From assembly GCA_021776245.1 (NCBI GenBank), contig JAJFGF010000054.1, positions 1 to 64,000 on the forward strand: DNA of 64,000 bases, written 5' to 3'. Position numbers and translations under genes: made by a program. The DNA is from Hyphococcus sp. (GTDB taxonomy: Bacteria > Pseudomonadota > Alphaproteobacteria > Caulobacterales > Parvularculaceae). Below, piece by piece: positions 1 to 9,687 of the stretch. Each line of letters starts with the position of its first letter. Position 1 is the first letter of the stretch. The notes beneath the pieces are model-generated. The model ran no database searches and was not told where the DNA came from. It worked only from the letters and a program-made list of their open reading frames with translations.

Positions 1-831
1 AGACGCCGTAAACATATAGGGCCGGCTGGAAAACCGTAAATATTCAAGCTCCGGATGGTTTGAGGCGACAAAGCCGCCAATTGAAGCAAGGCTTTTTGAA
101 AAGGTTCCGGTATAAAAATCGACCTGGTCGCGAACGCCGTCCGCTTCGCAGACGCCGCGGCCGCTCTCGCCGAAAACCCCAAAAGAATGCGCCTCATCAA
201 GCAAAACATAAGCGCCGTGTTTGTGCGCAATTTCGATACATTCCTTTACCGGCGCCGTATCGCCGAACATGGAATACATACCTTCAAGACATACGAGCTT
301 GCCTTGCACGTTATCGCCGAGCCGGGACAGGCGCTTGTCGAGACTTTCCGGGTCGTTGTGCCGAAAGCGTATGGTCTCAGCGCCGCTAAGCTGACAACCG
401 TCATAGATGCAGGCGTGACAATCCGCGTCGATAAGAATGACATCATTAGGCGGCGCCGCCAAAGCCGAAATAGCGCCGAGATTTGCCTGATACCCGGTCG
501 AAAAGACTACGCAGTATTGATAGCCTAGAAACTTCGCGAGATCTATTTCCAGTTGCCGGTGCGCGGCATAGGTGCCGTTCGCAAAGCGCGAACCGGTTGT
601 TCCCGTGCCGGACTTTTCCACGGCTTCCTTCGCCGCTGCGACCGCCGCGTCGTTAAAGGTAAGGCCAAGATAATTATTGGTTCCGGCAAGGACGATTTCC
701 TGACCTTTGACGATTGCGCGCGTGGGTCCTTTCATTTCGTCCATCGAAACGGCAAAGGGGTCGCGATCGGCGTCTTTTATTAGAGCATTATACATAACCG
801 CCGTGCTCTGGAATTTATCAAACAGGCTCAT
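1..831 (-). CDS. spt: Serine palmitoyltransferase (partial, C-terminus outside window)
   Basis: PLP-dependent alpha-oxoamine synthase that condenses serine with an acyl thioester to give 3-ketosphinganine, the first step of sphingolipid synthesis. The minus-strand frame opens with MSLFDKFQSTAVMYNAL at 831 and stays open to base 1, 277 codons of an expected ~400. Visible are the glycine-rich substrate region (GTNNYLGLTFNDAA), the LLDEAHSFGVFG stretch with the PLP-contacting Asp, and TGTFSKSLASIGGF with the Schiff-base Lys. The stop of the acyl carrier protein gene lies 3 bases upstream of this start, so the two are translated from one message. Other family members (KBL, BioF, HemA) are possible by sequence alone. 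The neighbouring ACP, reductase and acyl-ACP ligase genes favour Spt strongly. Confidence 0.9.
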   Translation of the reverse strand, partial: MSLFDKFQSTAVMYNALIKDADRDPFAVSMDEMKGPTRAIVKGQEIVLAGTNNYLGLTFNDAAVAAAKEAVEKSGTGTTGSRFANGTYAAHRQLEIDLAKFLGYQYCVVFSTGYQANLGAISALAAPPNDVILIDADCHACIYDGCQLSGAETIRFRHNDPESLDKRLSRLGDNVQGKLVCLEGMYSMFGDTAPVKECIEIAHKHGAYVLLDEAHSFGVFGESGRGVCEADGVRDQVDFYTGTFSKSLASIGGFVASNHPELEYLRFSSRPYMFTAS

Positions 832-834
832 CTT

Positions 835-1098
835 TTACGACTGCTCTTTTTTGATGGCGTGAATCGCATCGACGAGTTCGCCGATCGATTTAATCTCGGA
901 GATGGTGTTAACGGGAATCGAGATATCGTAGTTGTCCTCAATGTCCATCACTATATCGAGGACCGATACGGAATCGATTTCCAGATCCGCAATCAGGTCT
1001 GTTTCCCGCGACAGCTTCACGCCCTTTTCATTTAGGGGCTCAATCAGCGAGCAGATTTTATGGAATACGAGATCGTCGTCTTCCTGGATGCCGGACAT
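835..1098 (-). CDS. Dedicated acyl carrier protein of the sphingolipid cluster
   Basis: Small acidic carrier protein, 87 residues, expected to carry the fatty acyl chain delivered to serine palmitoyltransferase. The phosphopantetheine site is Ser43 in LEIDSVSVLDIVMDIED, a variant of the DSL motif. The frame is open to 1269, but I chose the ATG at 1098. It begins MSGIQEDDDL, has a good ribosome binding site (GGAGACAACG just upstream), and avoids overlap with the reductase gene that ends at 1136. In Caulobacter an ACP sits in the same place between the reductase and spt genes (established knowledge). It is distinct from the housekeeping AcpP because it lacks the usual DSLDTVEL sequence. Confidence 0.88.
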   Translation of the reverse strand: MSGIQEDDDLVFHKICSLIEPLNEKGVKLSRETDLIADLEIDSVSVLDIVMDIEDNYDISIPVNTISEIKSIGELVDAIHAIKKEQS

Positions 1099-1135
1099 AT
1101 CGTTGTCTCCTTTGCGGCGCTCGCCGGCGCGCAGG

Positions 1136-2062
1136 CTAAAGCAAGCCGTGTTCTTGATACCAATGGACGGTTTTTGCAAATCCTTCCTTGAGCGGCGTGG
1201 CCGCCCGCCAGCTGGAAACGTCGGACAAGAGATTGTCTCGCGCAACCCAGTCGGGATGAAAAAATTCATTGACCTGGCCGGCGCGCACGCTGGGCGGTTT
1301 GCCGAGCCGGCGCTCAGCCGCGCGTAATATGCCGTGATAGGCGCTGATTAAGGCGCGCGGCACGCGAATTTGCCGGGGATCCTTACCCAGTACATTTCCA
1401 AGGACAGCACCGATTTCCGCCCATTCGCGCCCGGATGGGACGTCGTCGCCAACCTCATAAACGGCCCCATCCGCAGCCCCCGTCGCCGCAATCACTGCCT
1501 CAGCGGCGTCGGCGACAAATAATAGCGATGCCCGTGCGGGTGCGCTGGTGCGGGGCTCAAGGGCAAGGCCGGACTTCACAAGCTTGAAATAGGGCAGAGT
1601 GACGAGATCGCCGGGCCCATAAAGCGCCGGCAGGCGCAGCGCGAGCCATGGCGAGGGTCCTGCTTCGCGCGCAACCGCGCCTTCGCTTTCGAATTTGCTC
1701 ATGGCGTATGGCGACATATCAGGCATGCGCGCTGACAGTGATGAAATATGAACAAGTTTGGCGCCGACATCCACCGCCGCCCGCGCTGCATTGCCTGCAC
1801 CCTCAACATTGACCGTGTGATAGGCGCGATCATCATGCGCGTGCGTGACGCCTGCCAGGTGAAAGAAAATATCGGCCTCTGCAGCAAGGTCGCGGAGCGC
1901 AGATTTATTTTGGAGGTCGCCCTCTACAATACACAGTGCATCTGCTTTGGCGATGCGTCGCGGATCGCGCGCCAGCGCGGTAATGTTCCAGCCTTCTTTA
2001 AGGAGCTTGTCGATCAGCGCGGCGCCGAGGAAGCCCGTGCCGCCGGTTACGGCTGCGCGCAA
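1136..2062 (-). CDS. cerR: NAD(P)-dependent epimerase/dehydratase, probable ceramide reductase CerR
   Basis: Extended short-chain dehydrogenase of 308 residues. The N-terminal Rossmann motif TGGTGFLG is at residues 6-13, and the catalytic YxxxK appears as Y119-A-M-S-K123 after a Ser-rich strand (HISSLS). In Caulobacter the equivalent gene between the acyl-ACP synthetase and the ACP encodes the reductase of bacterial ceramide synthesis, which reduces the 3-keto group of the oxidised ceramide intermediate. The assignment rests on this conserved order (ligase, reductase, ACP, Spt). Only 3 bases separate it from the ligase gene upstream, so it belongs to the same operon. By sequence alone it could be any NDP-sugar epimerase-like SDR. 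Confidence 0.8.
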   Translation of the reverse strand: MRAAVTGGTGFLGAALIDKLLKEGWNITALARDPRRIAKADALCIVEGDLQNKSALRDLAAEADIFFHLAGVTHAHDDRAYHTVNVEGAGNAARAAVDVGAKLVHISSLSARMPDMSPYAMSKFESEGAVAREAGPSPWLALRLPALYGPGDLVTLPYFKLVKSGLALEPRTSAPARASLLFVADAAEAVIAATGAADGAVYEVGDDVPSGREWAEIGAVLGNVLGKDPRQIRVPRALISAYHGILRAAERRLGKPPSVRAGQVNEFFHPDWVARDNLLSDVSSWRAATPLKEGFAKTVHWYQEHGLL

Positions 2063-2065
2063 AAT

Positions 2066-3856
2066 TTATACCCGCGCTTCTGCAAGTGCGCGCGGCGTTT
2101 CGACGGCCTCTTGCGCGCGGTCTTCGTCAAATGATCCGTCGACATATTTTTGCTTTACCTTCGCGCGCGACAGCTTGCCGGATGACGTCATCACCATGGA
2201 ATGCGGCCGGGCGAGGACGATTTCGGCCGGCGCGCCGGCAGCGTTTTGAATGACATTGGCAATCTCACGCTTCAGCGCCGCCAGCGCGTCGTCATCCATG
2301 CCGCGCCGCTCAGCGACGACGACGATACGTTCGCCGCGCCCGTCATCGACGGAAAACGCTGCAACGCCGCCATTGCGCACGCCGTCTACTTTTTCAACGG
2401 CCCATTCAATATCCTGCGGCCAGATATTGCGGCCATTGATAATGATGAGGTCTTTGGCGCGGCCAGTAATGACGATTTGTCCGTCCAGGAGGTATCCCAT
2501 ATCGCCAGTGTCGAGCCAGTCGCCGTGATACATTGCCGCCGACGCTTCTGGGTCGGAGAAATATCCAGGCGTGAGGCTGGGTCCCTTGATGAAAACCCGT
2601 CCAACAGTCCGTTCGCCTACAGCTGCGCCGTCTTCGCCGCGCACTTCGATGGCGTGACCGGGCAAGGGCCGGCCGCAAAGAACAAAACCGCGCTTATGCT
2701 CCTGCGACGTCAATGCTGAGGCAGGCTGGGCGACGCCGGAACGAGTATAGTGGCGCATATCCACTTCATCGACAGTAATCGCCGCGCCAAGATCAGGAAA
2801 TGAAATTGCAAGCGTCGCTTCGGCCATGCCGTAACTCGGCGCAAACGCGTTACGGTCGAAGCCAAATGCATGAAATGCATCGGAAAATGCGCTCAACGCC
2901 TCCGGTCGCACCATATCGCCGCCGATTCCGGCGACCCGCAGCGCTTTTAGGTTGATGGCGCCGGGCTCGGCGCGTGCAGAGCGTTTCGCAGCCAAATCAT
3001 AGCCGAATGAAGGGCTGTATGTGACCGTTGTCTGACGATCAGTCATGATCCGAAGCCACAAGAGCGGCCGCCGGACGAAATCTGACGTCGCCAGGAAATC
3101 AACCGACAATTGACCGACCATTGGCGCCAAAACAAATCCGATCAGCCCCATATCGTGATAGAGCGGCAACCAGCTTGCGGCGCGGTCGCCAGGTCCAATC
3201 GTCATGCCATGTTGCGTAATTGCGGATAAATTATTGTTTACTGATTGTTGCGTGCCGATGACGCCTTTCGGCGCGCTCGTCGAACCGGATGAGTATTGAA
3301 TATAGCAAAGCTCGTCCGGCCCTAATGGGCCCGCCTCAATGCCATTTGAGGGAAGCGCTGTGAGCCCGTCAAACTCAAACACCTCAACGCCAGCTACATC
3401 TTTTGCCGCTTCCTGCAAAAAGCCAGTCAATTGCGACGGACCAATCGCCGCTGCGGCATTGGCGCCGGCAATCATCTGGCGGATTTGATTAATGTACCCA
3501 TCCTTGCCGCCGAGATTAACCGGCATCGGCATTGGCGCAGGTATCAGCCCGGCATATTGGCAGGCAAAAAATGTTATCAAAAAATCCGGACCGGTTTCAG
3601 CAACAATGGCGAGCCTGTCGCCGCGCTCGAAACGGGCCGCCAGCCGATTTGCAAGTTCACGGGCGCGATCGCGCAGTTCGGCATAAGGCAGGCTTTTGGA
3701 AACCTCTCCGCGCAGATTATAAAAATTATAACCCGTTTGTCCGCGCGCTGCGTAATCAAGCGCTTCGGGCAGGCTGGAAAAACCGCCTATTTGGTGTTCG
3801 AATCCGATATTACTTGTTGGTGTCGGCAAAATCTGTCCTGGGATGACGGCCATCAC
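2066..3856 (-). CDS. Fatty acyl-AMP ligase / acyl-ACP synthetase
   Basis: 596-residue adenylate-forming enzyme of the FAAL type. The AMP-binding signature YIQYSSGSTSAPKGV lies at about residues 185-199. Further conserved blocks include WLPLYHDMGLIGFVL, a long mid-domain, GPSLTPGYFSDPEAS and WLDTGDMGYLLDGQI, with the C-terminal lid ending in SGKLSRAKVKQKY. It is expected to activate a fatty acid and load it on the dedicated ACP two genes downstream, feeding serine palmitoyltransferase. It is the promoter-proximal gene of the minus-strand sphingolipid operon. Length and the FAAL-like HD-MGLIGF block set it apart from acyl-CoA ligases. The acyl chain length cannot be read from the sequence. Confidence 0.88.
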   Translation of the reverse strand: MMAVIPGQILPTPTSNIGFEHQIGGFSSLPEALDYAARGQTGYNFYNLRGEVSKSLPYAELRDRARELANRLAARFERGDRLAIVAETGPDFLITFFACQYAGLIPAPMPMPVNLGGKDGYINQIRQMIAGANAAAAIGPSQLTGFLQEAAKDVAGVEVFEFDGLTALPSNGIEAGPLGPDELCYIQYSSGSTSAPKGVIGTQQSVNNNLSAITQHGMTIGPGDRAASWLPLYHDMGLIGFVLAPMVGQLSVDFLATSDFVRRPLLWLRIMTDRQTTVTYSPSFGYDLAAKRSARAEPGAINLKALRVAGIGGDMVRPEALSAFSDAFHAFGFDRNAFAPSYGMAEATLAISFPDLGAAITVDEVDMRHYTRSGVAQPASALTSQEHKRGFVLCGRPLPGHAIEVRGEDGAAVGERTVGRVFIKGPSLTPGYFSDPEASAAMYHGDWLDTGDMGYLLDGQIVITGRAKDLIIINGRNIWPQDIEWAVEKVDGVRNGGVAAFSVDDGRGERIVVVAERRGMDDDALAALKREIANVIQNAAGAPAEIVLARPHSMVMTSSGKLSRAKVKQKYVDGSFDEDRAQEAVETPRALAEARV

Positions 3857-4188
3857 GCCCCCGCACTATGCCGGTTTTTCTGCCGGCCTTAATTAACGCG
3901 CCGCGACTATCCCCAACAGCCGGCCGCCACTCAACGCAATCCGCTTTCAAACGTATCGCTTGCGCTTGTCTTTAGCGCCGGACCTGATCTTGAGCGGATA
4001 CAAGCCTGCAGGTCAACGGGCAACCCCTTGTTTTGCCGCACTGCATCAAAAATTGCGCCTTTATGTTACATGCCGCATAAACATTGCTCCGTTCGTGCGG
4101 CGCCCTGCTTGAACCGGGGCGCCATGAGGCCTAATTTCACGGCGCGGCGATGTCGACGAAACAACTTAAAGTGTAAGGAATGCCCGAT
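3857..4188. other. Divergent intergenic region between sphingolipid operon and lipid hydroxylase
   Basis: About 330 bases without a credible gene. It separates the minus-strand sphingolipid operon from the plus-strand hydroxylase and must hold both promoters. I see no convincing -35/-10 pair, no terminator and no RNA gene. A Shine-Dalgarno AAGGA lies at its right end and serves the ATG at 4189. Confidence 0.5.
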
Positions 4189-4956
4189 ATGCGGCTCTTT
4201 GTAGGCTATAAAGCGTGGAAGGAGGAGGAATACCTCCTTAATCGAATGAGTTTTGATGATCTTGTCAGGGCTTATGTGACATATCCTGGGATCCAGGTTT
4301 ACGCAGCGGTTATTGTAGCTTCGCTTGTCATCGGCGTTTTAACGATGGTCTCGCCATGGCTGTTTCTTATCTCTTTAGGCGTCGGCGCGCTGTTATTTCC
4401 CGTTGCCTGGTATTTGATCCATCGATTCGTGCTGCATGGCGCCTGGATGTATAAAACCCCTTACCTCGCGGAACTCTGGAAGCGCGTGCATTATGATCAC
4501 CATCGCTACCCTAACGATTTGTCCGTACTTTTCGGCGGTCTCCACACCACACTCCCGACCATATTAATCGTTGCGGCGCCGATAGGATGGCTTATTGGCG
4601 GGGTTTCCGGCGCTGGCGGCGCTGTCGCCGGGACGCTGTTGATGACTTGTTTCACGGAATTCATTCATTCCGGCCAGCATCTTGCCTTCGAGCCGAAATC
4701 AAAATTTTGGCAAGTCGTGAAAAAACGCCATCTGGCGCATCATTTTCATAATGAAAATGGAAATTTCGGAATTGCCGAATTTTTCTGGGATAAGGTTTTT
4801 GGAACGTTTTACCCGGAAACTGAAGACCGGCCGCGGAGCGCGACGGCCCGTAATCTTGGTTACACAGACGAAACGGCCAAGAAATACCCTTGGGTAAAAG
4901 CGCTGACAGACGCGGAACCAGACCAAAAACGGGCAATGCGGTCACGCGCGGCGTAA
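4189..4956 (+). CDS. Fatty acid hydroxylase / sterol desaturase family membrane protein
   Basis: Integral membrane diiron hydroxylase, 255 residues from the ATG at 4189. That start has AAGGA at good spacing, whereas the in-frame ATG at 4180 lies directly on the Shine-Dalgarno. Two hydrophobic hairpins flank the histidine boxes: HRFVLH, HYDHHRYP, HSGQH and HLAHHFHNENGNFG, the full 8-His pattern of the FA_hydroxylase superfamily. Family members hydroxylate or desaturate sterols, carotenoids, fatty acids or sphingoid bases. Because it is divergent from the sphingolipid operon, a role in hydroxylating the sphingolipid acyl chain or long-chain base is a reasonable inference, but this is not shown by the sequence. 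Confidence 0.82.
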   Translation: MRLFVGYKAWKEEEYLLNRMSFDDLVRAYVTYPGIQVYAAVIVASLVIGVLTMVSPWLFLISLGVGALLFPVAWYLIHRFVLHGAWMYKTPYLAELWKRVHYDHHRYPNDLSVLFGGLHTTLPTILIVAAPIGWLIGGVSGAGGAVAGTLLMTCFTEFIHSGQHLAFEPKSKFWQVVKKRHLAHHFHNENGNFGIAEFFWDKVFGTFYPETEDRPRSATARNLGYTDETAKKYPWVKALTDAEPDQKRAMRSRAA

Positions 4957-5153
4957 GGCCGGCAATTCTTCGCGATGGAGGGGACCGCTGCGGCTTTCGG
5001 CGCAGCGCGGCAAGTTTTTGTTGATTTTAACGGACGGCTTTGCCAGTTTCCGCGCCGACATCAAAAGGGGGCCGGTTGAAGGGCGCGCGTCGTTAATTCG
5101 TTGCTGCCGCCATTCCGGCGTTCGCTTCAGACTAATCCCAGGAAAGGTATAAA

Positions 5154-7274
5154 ATGAGCTTAGAGCTTTGGTTGGTCATTGCGGCCGGCTTGGCCGCACT
5201 TGGCTATGGCGCAATTACCGTCAATTCGGTGTTGTCGCTGCCGACCGGCAATGAACGCATGCAGGAAATCGCTGCTGCGATTCAAGAAGGCGCGCAAGCC
5301 TATCTTAATCGGCAATATACGACGATCGCGATCGTCGGCGGTGTTGTCTTCGTTATTCTTCTCGCCGTGCTTGGCCTGAAGGCGGCCGGCGGTTTTGCCA
5401 TCGGCGCCGTTCTTTCGGGCGCCGCAGGTTTTTTCGGCATGCTGGTTTCGGTTCGCGCCAATGTGCGCACGACGCAAGCGGCAAGTGAAAGCCTCGGCAA
5501 AGGGCTTTCGGTTGCGTTTCGCGCTGGCGCGATCACCGGCATGCTTGTCGCCGGCCTCGCGCTGCTTGGGATTGCCGGTTACTACATCATCCTCACCGTA
5601 GGGATGGGTTTCGACCCGGAAAGCCGCGCGGTTGTTAACGGCCTAATTGCCCTGTCTCTTGGCGCGTCGCTGATTTCAGTGTTTGCGCGTCTCGGCGGCG
5701 GCATCTTCACCAAAGGCGCTGACGTTGGCGGCGATCTCGTCGGCAAAGTTGAAGCCGGCATTCCTGAAGACGATCCCCGCAACCCGGCGACGATTGCCGA
5801 CAATGTCGGCGACAATGTCGGCGACTGCGCCGGCATGGCGGCGGACCTTTTTGAGACTTATGTTGTAACCGTCGCCGCAACCATGGTGCTCGGCTCCATT
5901 CTGTTTGCAGCGGATGCAGAGAAGTTCATGTTCTACCCGCTGGCGATCGGCGCGGTCTGCATCATTACCTCAATCATCGGCACCTATGCAGTTACGCTCG
6001 GCAAAGGTTCAACGAACATCATGGGCGCTCTCTATAAGGGTCTTGTGGTGACGGGCGTTCTGTCGCTGGTGGCAATCGGAATCGTAACATTCCAGATTTT
6101 CGGATTTTCAGATCCAATCGCGATAACCGCTTCGGGCGCAAGCTTTAACGGTCTCAGCCTGTTTCTTTGCGGCGTGCTTGGTCTGGCCGTTACCGGACTG
6201 ATCGTTTGGATCACGGAATATTATACTGGCACAGGCTTTCGCCCGGTTAGGTCCGTGGCCGCAGCTTCCGAATCCGGCCACGGCACCAATGTCATCCAGG
6301 GCCTTGCTGTTTCCATGGAGGCAACGGCCTTGCCGGCGCTGGTTATCGTTATCGCGATTGTCGCCACCTACAGCCTTGCGGGTCTTTACGGCATTGCAAC
6401 GGCGGTAACGACCATGCTCGCGCTTGCGGGCATGATTGTCGCATTGGACGCCTTTGGTCCGGTAACGGACAACGCTGGCGGCATCGCAGAGATGGCTGGC
6501 CTCGAAGGTTCCGTGCGCGATACAACTGACGCGCTCGACGCCGTGGGCAACACCACCAAGGCGGTCACTAAAGGCTATGCTATCGGTTCAGCTGGCCTCG
6601 GCGCGCTGGTCCTGTTTGCTGCCTATACGGAAGACATAAAGCACTTCAGCGCTCATCCTGCCGAGTTTCCATTCTTTGCGGATATTGCTGTCGATTTCTC
6701 ACTTTCAAATCCGTACGTCGTTGTCGGACTCTTTATCGGCGGCCTTCTTCCCTACCTGTTTGGTTCCATGGCGATGCAGTCAGTGGGCCGGGCAGCCGCG
6801 TCTGTTGTTGAAGAGGTCAGGAGACAATTCCGTGAAAAACCCGGCATTATGCAGGGTACGGAAAAACCTGATTATGGCCGCGCCGTCGATATGTTAACAA
6901 AGTCAGCGATCAAAGAAATGGTGGTGCCGTCGATGCTGCCGATCCTGTCGCCGCTGGTGCTGTACTTTGTGATTGGTCTGGTTGCTGACAAATCAGCAGC
7001 GCTATCCGCGGTCGGCGCCATGCTCATGGGCGTCATTGTCACCGGCCTATTCCAGGCGCTCGCCATGACCGCCGGCGGCGGCGCATGGGATAACGCCAAG
7101 AAATATATCGAAGACGGCAATCATGGCGGTAAGGGCTCCGAGGCCCATAAAGCCGCGGTCACCGGAGATACGGTTGGCGATCCCTATAAGGATACGGCTG
7201 GTCCGGCTATTAATCCCATGATCAAGATCACGAACATCGTGGCCTTGCTTCTTCTGGCGGTGCTCGCCGGCTGA
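5154..7274 (+). CDS. hppA: K+-independent membrane-bound proton-pumping pyrophosphatase
   Basis: 706-residue polytopic enzyme that couples pyrophosphate hydrolysis to H+ export, with about 15-16 transmembrane segments. The substrate-binding blocks are present: [20 protein letters not shown] near residue 187, then [19 protein letters not shown]. The C-terminal repeat [21 protein letters not shown] is also there. The determinant of potassium dependence reads GNTTKAVT, with Lys469 and Thr472. In characterised enzymes Lys at this site marks the K+-independent class, where K+-dependent enzymes have Ala. The start has the ribosome site GGAAAGG. A strong intrinsic terminator follows the stop. The upstream 197 bases contain no gene. 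Confidence 0.97.
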   Translation: MSLELWLVIAAGLAALGYGAITVNSVLSLPTGNERMQEIAAAIQEGAQAYLNRQYTTIAIVGGVVFVILLAVLGLKAAGGFAIGAVLSGAAGFFGMLVSVRANVRTTQAASESLGKGLSVAFRAGAITGMLVAGLALLGIAGYYIILTVGMGFDPESRAVVNGLIALSLGASLISVFARLGGGIFTKGADVGGDLVGKVEAGIPEDDPRNPATIADNVGDNVGDCAGMAADLFETYVVTVAATMVLGSILFAADAEKFMFYPLAIGAVCIITSIIGTYAVTLGKGSTNIMGALYKGLVVTGVLSLVAIGIVTFQIFGFSDPIAITASGASFNGLSLFLCGVLGLAVTGLIVWITEYYTGTGFRPVRSVAAASESGHGTNVIQGLAVSMEATALPALVIVIAIVATYSLAGLYGIATAVTTMLALAGMIVALDAFGPVTDNAGGIAEMAGLEGSVRDTTDALDAVGNTTKAVTKGYAIGSAGLGALVLFAAYTEDIKHFSAHPAEFPFFADIAVDFSLSNPYVVVGLFIGGLLPYLFGSMAMQSVGRAAASVVEEVRRQFREKPGIMQGTEKPDYGRAVDMLTKSAIKEMVVPSMLPILSPLVLYFVIGLVADKSAALSAVGAMLMGVIVTGLFQALAMTAGGGAWDNAKKYIEDGNHGGKGSEAHKAAVTGDTVGDPYKDTAGPAINPMIKITNIVALLLLAVLAG

Positions 7275-7303
7275 TTGCGGCGATGCTGTTTCATGTTACG
7301 ACA

Positions 7304-7335
7304 AAAGCCCCGGTGTTACGCCGGGGCTTTTTTTT
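7304..7335 (+). terminator. Rho-independent terminator of hppA
   Basis: Perfect 10-base stem AAAGCCCCGG / CCGGGGCTTT (7304-7313 with 7321-7330), a 7-base loop and a run of T. It lies 30 bases after the hppA stop and just before the HAD phosphatase start, so it separates the two transcription units. Confidence 0.93.
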
Positions 7336-7346
7336 GGTGCTGACGG

Positions 7347-8012
7347 ATGAGTTTTGACGCAATTATTTTCGACTGCGACGGGGTTTTGGTCGACAGCGAA
7401 ATTCTCGGCCTTGACGATTCAGCGGCCTATTTGCGAGGCCATGGTTTTTCCTGGTCTCCAGCGGATCTTGTTCGTCTCTTCACCGGTTTTCGCGACGACG
7501 TCTTTGCGGTTCGCCTGACAGAAAATTACCGCAGCCTGCACGGGGCCGAACCGGCGCCCGGGTTTTTTCAGGGACTGATTGAAACACGCCGCGCAAAACG
7601 CGATCAGCTAAAACCGGTTCCCGGCGCCGCTGCGGCGCTTGACGCGTTGCGTTTGCCCGCGGCGGTTGCATCGTCCTCGCGCACAGAGTTTTTGGTGAGC
7701 AAGATGCAACGCACAGGGCTTTATGACTTTTTTGCCCCTCATGTTTATTCAGCTGATCTTGTCGCCCATGGCAAACCGGCGCCGGATATTTTTGATTATG
7801 CGGCCGCGCGTATCGGCGCTGATCCTGCGCGCTGCCTCGTCATTGAAGACAGCGAAAACGGCGTCAAGGCAGGTCTTTCCGCAGGCATGACGGTCTGGGG
7901 GTTTCTCGGCGGCGGCCATTGTTTCGACGGCCATGGAGACCGGCTGATCGCTGCCGGCGCACAGCTTTGCGTTGACGATTTTCCTCATTTAACAGCCTTG
8001 CTTGACGAATGA
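7347..8012 (+). CDS. HAD-family phosphatase (beta-phosphoglucomutase-like subfamily)
   Basis: 221-residue HAD hydrolase. Motif I is DCDGVLVDSE with nucleophile Asp9 and acid Asp11, motif II is ASSSRTEF, and the motif III lysine lies in HGKPAPDIFDYAA. Motif IV is LVIEDSENGVKAGLSAGM. The helical cap between motifs I and II places it in the subclass of beta-phosphoglucomutase and 6-phosphogluconate phosphatase. The exact substrate, probably a small phosphorylated sugar, cannot be told. Its end overlaps or nearly touches the threonine aldolase start, so the two genes form a small operon after the hppA terminator. Confidence 0.88.
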   Translation: MSFDAIIFDCDGVLVDSEILGLDDSAAYLRGHGFSWSPADLVRLFTGFRDDVFAVRLTENYRSLHGAEPAPGFFQGLIETRRAKRDQLKPVPGAAAALDALRLPAAVASSSRTEFLVSKMQRTGLYDFFAPHVYSADLVAHGKPAPDIFDYAAARIGADPARCLVIEDSENGVKAGLSAGMTVWGFLGGGHCFDGHGDRLIAAGAQLCVDDFPHLTALLDE

Positions 8013-8037
8013 GCCGGGTGCGCGCGAGATGGGTTTT

Positions 8038-9087
8038 ATGAATTTTGCATCAGACAATTGGGCGGGCGCCGCCCCGGAAATTATCGAGGCGATCGCGCGC
8101 GCCAATGACGGGGCCGCGCCAGCCTATGGCGGCGATGATCTGACCCGGCGCGTTGAGGCGCGGTTTTGCGAAATTTTTGAGCGCGATTGTTCGGTCTATT
8201 TTGTGGCGACTGGCGGCGCCGCCAATGGTCTTGCGCTTTCGGTAATGACGCCCCCTTACGGCATGATCGTCTGTCATGAAGAAAGCCATATTCAGATGGA
8301 TGAATGCGCTGGCCCGGAATTTTTCACCGGCGGCGCAAAACTATTGCCGATCGCGGGTCACGCGGGAAAATTGACGCCTGATGCGGTGACGAACGCGCTA
8401 AGGGGATTTCCGCACCGCCCGCCCCATGGGGCGCCGGCAAGCGTTTTGTCGCTGACGCAAGCAACGGAATGCGGCGCTGTTTATTCCGCCAGCGAATTAA
8501 AAGCGTTGTGCGATACCACACACCAGGCGGGGCTCAGCGTGCATCTCGATGGCGCGCGCTTCGCCAATGCGGTTGTCGCAACTGGCGCTTCCCCTGCGGC
8601 GCTCAGCTGCGGCGCTGGCGTCGATGTTTTGTGTTTCGGCGGCACAAAAAATGGTTGCCTTGCTGCAGAAGCAGTTATCTTTTTTGACCGTGAAAAAGCG
8701 AAAGATTTTGAGTTTCGCCGAAAACGCGCGGGGCATCTCTGGTCTAAAATGCGGTTCATCGCCGCGCAGTTTGACGCCTATTTGCATGATGATTTGTGGC
8801 TGACGCTTGCGGCGCATGCAAACACTATGGCGAAAAAACTCTCCGAAGGTCTGGCTCCCATTGACGGCGTTGAAATTTCTTATCCGACAGAAATCAACGA
8901 GGTTTTTGTTACCTTTCCCGACGGCCTTGCCGAAAAACTGAAAGAAAAAGGGGCAACTTTTTATCCATGGGTGACGCCCGGCGATCCAGCTGGCGGCAAG
9001 ATGCAGCGCTTGATCACGTCATTCCGGACAAGCGCCCAGGAAGTCCAATCCTTCCTGTTGCATGTGAAGAGCGCGCGCCAAGCATAA
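8038..9087 (+). CDS. Low-specificity threonine aldolase (PLP enzyme)
   Basis: Fold-type I PLP enzyme that splits threonine or allo-threonine to glycine and acetaldehyde. The start MNFASDNWAGA at 8038 fits the family N-terminus. The frame also contains a TTG at 8002 and an ATG at 8029, so the exact start is uncertain by 12 residues. Conserved features are HEESHIQMDECAGPEFFTGG, the Asp-bearing strand HLDGARFANA and the PLP lysine in CFGGTKNG (about residue 204). The protein is ~349 residues, normal for the family. It follows the HAD phosphatase gene closely and meets the convergent TVP38 gene end to end at 9087/9088. Confidence 0.9.
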   Translation: MNFASDNWAGAAPEIIEAIARANDGAAPAYGGDDLTRRVEARFCEIFERDCSVYFVATGGAANGLALSVMTPPYGMIVCHEESHIQMDECAGPEFFTGGAKLLPIAGHAGKLTPDAVTNALRGFPHRPPHGAPASVLSLTQATECGAVYSASELKALCDTTHQAGLSVHLDGARFANAVVATGASPAALSCGAGVDVLCFGGTKNGCLAAEAVIFFDREKAKDFEFRRKRAGHLWSKMRFIAAQFDAYLHDDLWLTLAAHANTMAKKLSEGLAPIDGVEISYPTEINEVFVTFPDGLAEKLKEKGATFYPWVTPGDPAGGKMQRLITSFRTSAQEVQSFLLHVKSARQA

Positions 9088-9687
9088 TTACGGCGCCGCC
9101 TTATCGCTCCACATTTCGCGCGCGTAATAGGTGAGCAACGCGAATATCGCGAATACCGCCGCGAGTCCAAGCCATCCCAGCCAGGGTTGGTCCATCATCA
9201 GGGCGCCAACGCTGACAAACGCGAAAATGGGCGGCGCCATGCCGATGGCGGAGGTCCAGATATAAGTCCGCAGGCGGACGGGGCTGAGGCCTGATCCGTA
9301 ATTGACAACCGTATAAGGAACAAAAGGTATCAGTCGCGCCAGTAACAGAAATGGCGCGCCGCGTTCTTGTACAAGGGTTTCGAATTTTTCCAGCATCGCC
9401 TTTGGCAGAACGCGGTTGACAACGGGCGCGCCCAGCCAGCGGGCAAGACCAAAGGCGATCAGGGCGGCGATCATCGCGCCCAGCCACGTCAGGACAAATC
9501 CCTCCCAGCGGCCGAACGCCATGCCGTTGGCGACGGCGACAGTTTCGGCGGGCAAGGGCAGAAAAGAGACGATGATCATGGCGCCGATCGCCATTAACGG
9601 CGCCCACGGCCCTAATTCCTCGACCAATGCTTCATAACGCGCCGCGTCCCAGAGGAAGGACCAATATTCCGGGTCGAAAATCTCCAT
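9088..9687 (-). CDS. TVP38/TMEM64 (DedA-like, VTT domain) membrane protein
   Basis: 199-residue inner-membrane protein with about five hydrophobic segments. The family signature is visible: ETVAVANGMAFGRWEGFVL followed by LLARLIPFVPYTVVNYGSGL, the conserved re-entrant loop region with Arg and Pro. Members are implicated in lipid scrambling or membrane homeostasis, but the function here is not known. Transcribed on the minus strand and convergent with the threonine aldolase gene, with no intergenic bases. Confidence 0.88.
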   Translation of the reverse strand: MEIFDPEYWSFLWDAARYEALVEELGPWAPLMAIGAMIIVSFLPLPAETVAVANGMAFGRWEGFVLTWLGAMIAALIAFGLARWLGAPVVNRVLPKAMLEKFETLVQERGAPFLLLARLIPFVPYTVVNYGSGLSPVRLRTYIWTSAIGMAPPIFAFVSVGALMMDQPWLGWLGLAAVFAIFALLTYYAREMWSDKAAP

